A stretch of 8,875 nucleotides of DNA from contig URSS01000066.1 in assembly GCA_900550545.1 (NCBI GenBank), forward strand, positions 1 through 8,875. Direction: 5' to 3'. Shown in pieces: positions 6,806 to 8,875 of this stretch. The stretch's first letter is position 1; every line of letters begins with the position of its first letter. The notes below the pieces were generated by a model. That model was given only the letters and a program-made list of their open reading frames with translations. It was not told the DNA's origin and made no database searches. This stretch comes from an uncultured Lachnobacterium sp. (GTDB lineage: Bacteria > Bacillota > Clostridia > Lachnospirales > Lachnospiraceae). The translations under genes were made by a program, and so were the position numbers.

Positions 6806-6835
6806 AAGAGAATCAAAAACTTGATTCTCTTTTTT
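6806..6835 (+). terminator. Strong intrinsic terminator of the metal/redox operon
   Basis: AAGAGAATCAA (6806-6816) and TTGATTCTCTT (6821-6831) form a perfect 11-bp stem with a 4-base loop, running into a T-tract (6830-6835). It separates the six-gene operon from the second repressor. Confidence 0.92.
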
Positions 6836-6844
6836 AAAATACAT

Positions 6845-6898
6845 ACATTGACAAATATCTATGTATATATTATATTGAACATAGACAATGATCAATGT
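6845..6898. promoter_or_regulatory. Candidate operator arms flanking the second ArsR promoter
   Basis: Two 20-base arms at 6845-6864 and 6879-6898 are imperfect reverse complements, with about 16 of 20 positions pairing. They begin ACATTGA and end CAATGT, and flank the -10 box. A smaller inverted pair, ATTGA (6874-6878) and TCAAT (6892-6896), lies just downstream of the -10. The layout fits autorepression by the ArsR protein encoded next, but the exact site is inferred. Confidence 0.5.
6848..6876 (+). promoter_or_regulatory. Promoter of the second ArsR repressor
   Basis: TTGACA (6848-6853) and TATATT (6871-6876) are spaced by 17 bases. They sit 33 bases ahead of the ATG, immediately after the terminator. 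Confidence 0.8.
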
Positions 6899-6909
6899 GA
6901 GGTGTCAAT

Positions 6910-7209
6910 ATGAATGCAATGGATGTGGCTTTGATATGCAAGGCTTTGGGCGATGCGAACCGGCTGGAAATTGTACAGATGCTGTCGGATGGAGAAAAGT
7001 GCGGGTGTAAACTTTTGGAAAGATTTGAAATTACCCAGCCAACTTTATCCCATCATATGAAGATATTGGTAGGATGCGGCCTTGTGAATGATCGTAAGGA
7101 AGGAAAATGGCATCACTATTCTTTGAATTGTGAGACATTGATGAATTACAAACACTTTATAGAATCCCTTACTTGCCTTGGATGCGGTGACGGGGATTGT
7201 TGTAAATAA
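6910..7209 (+). CDS. arsR: ArsR-family arsenic-type repressor
   Basis: A 99-residue winged-helix repressor of normal ArsR length. ALGDANRLEIVQML (12-25) opens the fold. EKCGCKLLE carries the helix-3 Cys pair (Cys31, Cys33) in the position used for As(III)/Sb(III) sensing. The recognition helix is around 42-56 (TQPTLSHHMKIL) and the wing is DRKEGKWHHYSL. An unusual Cys-rich tail, CLGCGDGDCC (Cys89, 92, 97, 98), could add further soft-metal ligands. It differs clearly from the CadC-like protein at 899: there is no N-terminal Cys pair, and the interface His site is absent. GAGGTG lies just upstream of ATG. A truncated Acr3-like start follows 19 bases after the stop, so this was probably the regulator of an arsenic operon that has since lost its pump. 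Confidence 0.88.
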   Translation: MNAMDVALICKALGDANRLEIVQMLSDGEKCGCKLLERFEITQPTLSHHMKILVGCGLVNDRKEGKWHHYSLNCETLMNYKHFIESLTCLGCGDGDCCK

Positions 7210-7228
7210 TTTAAGGAGAGCAGATATC

Positions 7229-7318
7229 ATGAAAAAAGAATTAAATTCAGGAATTAGTTTTTTCCAGCGTTACCTGACTGTAACCTGCCAAACATCAATC
7301 TGGGGCAGTTGCAGATAA
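7229..7318 (+). pseudogene. 5' stub of an Acr3-like arsenite permease gene
   Basis: The ATG has a good ribosome site (AAGGAG, 7213-7218), and the reading starts MKKELNSGISFFQRYLTV. This looks like the N-terminus of Acr3 arsenite permeases, which typically open with a xFxxRYLTxW segment, in the place expected after arsR. At about codon 18 the similarity stops. The frame then reads TCQTSIWGSCR and terminates after 29 codons. The intact family is about 350 residues. The join near 7280-7285 leads into an unrelated gene tail, so this is a deletion remnant. The Acr3 call rests on only 18 residues plus the arsR context. Confidence 0.6.
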
Positions 7319-7668
7319 TTCTCGCAGCAGCGGGCTTACTTTCTGTATTAGCAACGGTTAGCTGTACGTTGTTCCTGTCTGCAAAATGTAAAGACACATT
7401 GACAGTTTTGCTGATCTCTATCGTAGTTCTTCTCATGCCGCTTTTTGCTTATGTGGCGATGGGAGCAACATGGCTCTCTACCATACTTCCATCTGCCGGA
7501 ATTGGTATGCAGAACAATTTCCTTTCTCAGCTTGCAAATTTCAATTATCTGAATATCGGTGGAATGAGTTTCTGGACACCGCATGTTATTTTGATTTCGG
7601 CAGGAATTGAATTATTTGTGTTTACATTCTTGGCGATTCATTCCTATTGCAGACATCAGGTAGCATAA
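7282..7668 (+). pseudogene. 3' fragment of a membrane protein, probably ABC-2-type permease
   Basis: An open frame, +1 relative to the Acr3 stub, reads NLPNINLGQLQIILAAAG and ends at TAA 7668. It has three strongly hydrophobic stretches: IILAAAGLLSVLATVSCTLFL; LTVLLISIVVLLMPLFAYVA; and, near the end, VILISAGIELFVFTFLAI. The helix pattern, the loop with WLSTILP and the short basic tail (SYCRHQVA) resemble the C-terminal part of ABC-2 family permeases of lantibiotic or multidrug exporters. It has no ribosome site or good start of its own. A TTG at 7309 could only give 119 residues beginning mid-domain. It is best read as the surviving 3' end of a gene fused by deletion to the acr3 start. The family assignment is tentative. 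Confidence 0.55.
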
Positions 7669-7736
7669 AAGAAGTTCAAAATAGAATGAATTGATTATCT
7701 GCCGCATGACGGCAAAAGAAAAACCAGACAATTTAG

Positions 7737-7774
7737 AACGGCGACTTTGATTTTCAGAGCCGCCGTTTCTTTGC
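7737..7774 (+). terminator. Candidate terminator after the permease fragment
   Basis: AACGGCG (7737-7743) pairs with CGCCGTT (7761-7767), followed by TCTTT. The 17-base loop is long and the T-run interrupted. A smaller hairpin, TGCCG/CGGCA (7700-7714) followed by AAAAG, lies upstream. The remaining bases between 7669 and 7851 show nothing else. Confidence 0.5.
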
Positions 7775-7851
7775 GTTTATACAAACCTATGATGAATTTT
7801 CCGGAAATATTGTAGCTAATAGTTATTTAAACTGTTGTATTTGTTTAAAAA

Positions 7852-8091
7852 TTAAAAAATATCTAATGAGTCTTCCGCATCTACCCACATCTGCAAATTT
7901 CCATCAAGATATAATCTTGCATATTCAAGAGGATCATCAATGGCGAGTGCGTTTAATGCACAGTCTGATCCTGATGTGGTTTTTAAGTCCTTTTCAGCTT
8001 CCCAACAGTCAATGCGGAGCATATAGCCAACAGAGGTATAAACATCAATACTGTTGCGCTTGGGATTGTATTCTGCAAATATTGTTCTCAT
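7852..8091 (-). CDS. Small acidic mobile-element protein, DUF6061-like
   Basis: 79 residues, starting MRTIFAEYNPKRNSIDVYTS on the minus strand. The ATG at 8091 is chosen because AGGAGA (8101-8106) lies 9 bases ahead of it and because the family starts with M-x-x-I-x-AEYN/D. An in-frame ATG at 8133 would add 14 residues without support. The sequence continues with a beta-strand-like YMLRIDCWEAE, a polar stretch, then AIDDPLEYARLYLDGNLQMW and an acidic end. There is no signal, helix anchor or Cys motif. It resembles the small DUF6061 proteins I recall from integrative elements of Clostridia, whose function is unknown. It points away from the + strand genes on both sides. Confidence 0.65.
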   Translation of the reverse strand: MRTIFAEYNPKRNSIDVYTSVGYMLRIDCWEAEKDLKTTSGSDCALNALAIDDPLEYARLYLDGNLQMWVDAEDSLDIF

Positions 8092-8202
8092 CGTATCAAA
8101 TCTCCTTATCGTTAAATCAATCATTTGTTGCAAAAATCAGAAGCATTTCAATCAGTTCACCATGTCACTTTTATTTTGTGTTATACTGTTTTATAGGATT
8201 TT

Positions 8203-8280
8203 TTTGCCCTTGTATTTGCCCTTATCAGAGTTCGTAAACACTGGTGGGACGATATAACACAAGGGAAACAATAAGGGAAA
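8203..8280. repeat. Iteron-like 12-base-spaced repeats in two orientations
   Basis: TTTGCCCTTGTA (8203-8214) is followed directly by TTTGCCCTTATC (8215-8226). About 35 bases on, AAGGGAAA occurs at 8261-8268 and again at 8273-8280, also spaced 12 bases and in the opposite orientation. An AAGGGTTT variant occurs at 8309-8316. Spacing of about one helical turn suggests cooperative protein binding. Confidence 0.6.
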
Positions 8281-8306
8281 GCTCACCTGCGACAAATCCA
8301 GTGTTT
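8236..8306. repeat. Separated 9-bp inverted repeat
   Basis: AAACACTGG (8236-8244) and CCAGTGTTT (8298-8306) are perfect reverse complements 53 bases apart. They enclose the AAGGGAAA repeat pair. Confidence 0.6.
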
Positions 8307-8322
8307 TCAAGGGTTTGCGGAG

Positions 8323-8355
8323 AATTTAATAACAAAATATAACAGTTATTAAATT
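8323..8355. promoter_or_regulatory. 11-11-11 palindrome over a possible promoter
   Basis: AATTTAATAAC (8323-8333) and GTTATTAAATT (8345-8355) are perfect reverse complements around an 11-base spacer. TATAAC (8338-8343) in the spacer could be a -10 box, with a weak -35 TTGCGG (8315-8320) 17 bases upstream. It lies 51 bases before the start of the membrane protein gene, so it could be an operator for that gene. Confidence 0.5.
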
Positions 8356-8405
8356 TCTTAAAACAGGTGAAATCTCAATCGGAATTTGTAAAGGAGATAT
8401 ACAAC

Positions 8406-8786
8406 ATGAAGAAAGTCTGCTTAGCGGTTTTGCCAGCTTTAACAATAGTGTTAGAATTATTACCCTTTGGAGCAGTTTGTATTTTTGCAACATCTCAAAC
8501 AGAAAGAGTAAAAGAAACATTCTCATACTTTAGCCTTACACCGTTTGGCTATGCAAATTTTGCTCCACTTATTACAGCCACACTTACTGTTGCCATCTTC
8601 TTACTTTCATTGTTTTCATTGAAGAAGAAAGGTGTTCTCAAAGCATTGTTTGTCCTTTCCATTATTACGGTAGTTATTTCTCTTTTGCCATTGATGTATG
8701 GCTTAAACTACTATACCCTTGTAGGAGCCTTTATAACAGTAACACTTGTAATAGAAAGTATTTTGGCTAAGATACAACAAAAGTAA
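8406..8786 (+). CDS. Four-helix integral membrane protein, unknown function
   Basis: 126 residues, starting MKKVCLAVLPALTIVLELLP. The ATG at 8406 is preceded 9 bases earlier by AAGGAG (8391-8396); a start at 8367 would add 13 residues upstream of this ribosome site and is unlikely. Four hydrophobic segments are visible at about 4-29, 50-73, 77-98 and 101-119, with basic residues between helices 2 and 3 (LKKKG) and at the C-terminus (KIQQK). No catalytic motif, Cys pair or His cluster is present. Base use is more AT-rich than in the redox operon. It lies between the repeat region and the oriT candidate, so it is probably a mobile-element gene. I do not recognise a named family. Confidence 0.75.
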   Translation: MKKVCLAVLPALTIVLELLPFGAVCIFATSQTERVKETFSYFSLTPFGYANFAPLITATLTVAIFLLSLFSLKKKGVLKALFVLSIITVVISLLPLMYGLNYYTLVGAFITVTLVIESILAKIQQK

Positions 8787-8819
8787 AGCGATAACTTCCA
8801 GTTTGTCGAAGTGATAAAA

Positions 8820-8840
8820 GCCCTTTAGGAACTAAAGGGC
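8820..8840. repeat. 9-bp hairpin beside the nick site
   Basis: GCCCTTTAG (8820-8828) and CTAAAGGGC (8832-8840) form a perfect stem with a GAA loop. No T-run follows on the + strand, so it is a poor terminator for the membrane protein gene. On the minus strand TTTTATC follows, which could weakly terminate transcripts coming through oriT. It directly abuts the predicted nick, so a role in transfer (recognition or termination) is also possible. Confidence 0.65.
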
Positions 8841-8872
8841 GCACTTCTATACTCTCTGTCGAGAGTAGTGCG
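8836..8872 (-). other. oriT: Candidate origin of transfer (oriT), MOBQ/RSF1010-type nick region
   Basis: Read on the minus strand, a hairpin (ACTCTC 8866-8861, loop GACA, GAGAGT 8856-8851) is followed by ATAG and then AAGTGCGCCCT (8846-8836). AAGTGCG/CCCT is the core nick sequence of RSF1010/R1162-type oriTs and related Gram-positive systems. There too, an inverted repeat lies just 5' of the nick. The predicted nick is between 8840 and 8839. The outer bases CGCACT/AGTGCG (8840-8845, 8867-8872) also pair around the hairpin. The contig ends three bases later, so any relaxase gene would lie beyond it. Confidence 0.7.
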
Positions 8873-8875
8873 TCC

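Larger units (their letters stand above)
8092..8405. other. Repeat-rich non-coding region between divergent genes
   Basis: These 314 bases have no convincing gene; the open frames on the + strand here are low-complexity overlaps of the minus-strand gene. They hold two pairs of 12-base-spaced repeats in opposite orientation (8203-8226 and 8261-8280), a 9-bp inverted pair (8236-8244 with 8298-8306) and an 11-11-11 palindrome (8323-8355). The region carries the upstream control of both flanking genes and could also hold recombinase-binding or replication sites. Confidence 0.6.

Noticed and set aside
7309..7668. Independent 119-residue membrane gene from TTG 7309
   Set aside because: It has no ribosome site, begins inside a permease-like domain, and its frame continues upstream to the acr3 junction, so a gene fragment fits better.
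7866..8257. Plus-strand open frames across 7866-8257
   Set aside because: They mostly overlap the better supported minus-strand gene, have no ribosome site, and give low-complexity protein with no recognisable domain.
8820..8840. Plain + strand terminator for the membrane protein gene
   Set aside because: The stem is strong, but no T-run follows on the + strand; it abuts the predicted nick site instead.

Overview
The window looks like one end of an assembled contig from a gut-type, low-to-mid-GC Gram-positive anaerobe, probably a Clostridia/Lachnospiraceae-like organism. This rests on strong AGGAGG-type ribosome sites, TTGACA/TATAAT promoters, a YodL-domain fragment typical of clostridial conjugative elements, and the protein families present. 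Taxonomy is an inference and no marker gene is present. Bases 1-44 are not biological: they are the tail of an Illumina P5/i5 primer, an index and the complete Nextera transposase adapter. The first gene is therefore cut off at base 45.

Layout. 46-707: 3' part of a YodL-domain accessory protein of a mobile element, with a tiny overlapping membrane ORF, closed by a hairpin. 826-6835: a tightly packed run of six genes on the + strand. It starts at a consensus promoter overlapped by a perfect inverted repeat and ends at a strong intrinsic terminator. The genes are a CadC/SmtB-type metal sensor, a CadA/ZntA-type Zn/Cd/Pb-efflux ATPase, a small exported protein carrying a flavinylation-like motif, and a fumarate-reductase-like module (five-helix cytochrome b, flavoprotein, iron-sulfur protein). 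6848-7668: a second ArsR-family repressor with its own promoter. It is followed by a broken locus in which the first codons of an Acr3-like arsenite permease run directly into the 3' end of an unrelated membrane protein that resembles an ABC-2 permease. 7852-8091: a small minus-strand DUF6061-like protein. 8092-8405: a repeat-rich non-coding stretch. 8406-8786: a four-helix membrane protein. 8798-8875: a likely origin of transfer, with a hairpin plus an RSF1010/MOBQ-type nick sequence on the minus strand, at the very end of the contig.

How it works together. Metal binding to the first repressor should release one transcript that makes the metal pump and also, unexpectedly, a complete membrane-bound fumarate-reductase-like enzyme and an extracytoplasmic, possibly flavinylated partner. 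The flavoprotein keeps the dicarboxylate active-site residues but has Gln where the covalent-FAD His normally sits, which suggests a reductase rather than a succinate oxidase. The surrounding oriT, YodL fragment, DUF6061-like gene and decayed arsenic locus indicate that this cargo sits in an integrative or mobilizable element.

The most interesting points are the metal-regulated redox operon, the short protein with the flavinylation motif, the oriT candidate and the acr3 deletion chimera. No rRNA, tRNA, CRISPR array or intact transposase was seen.
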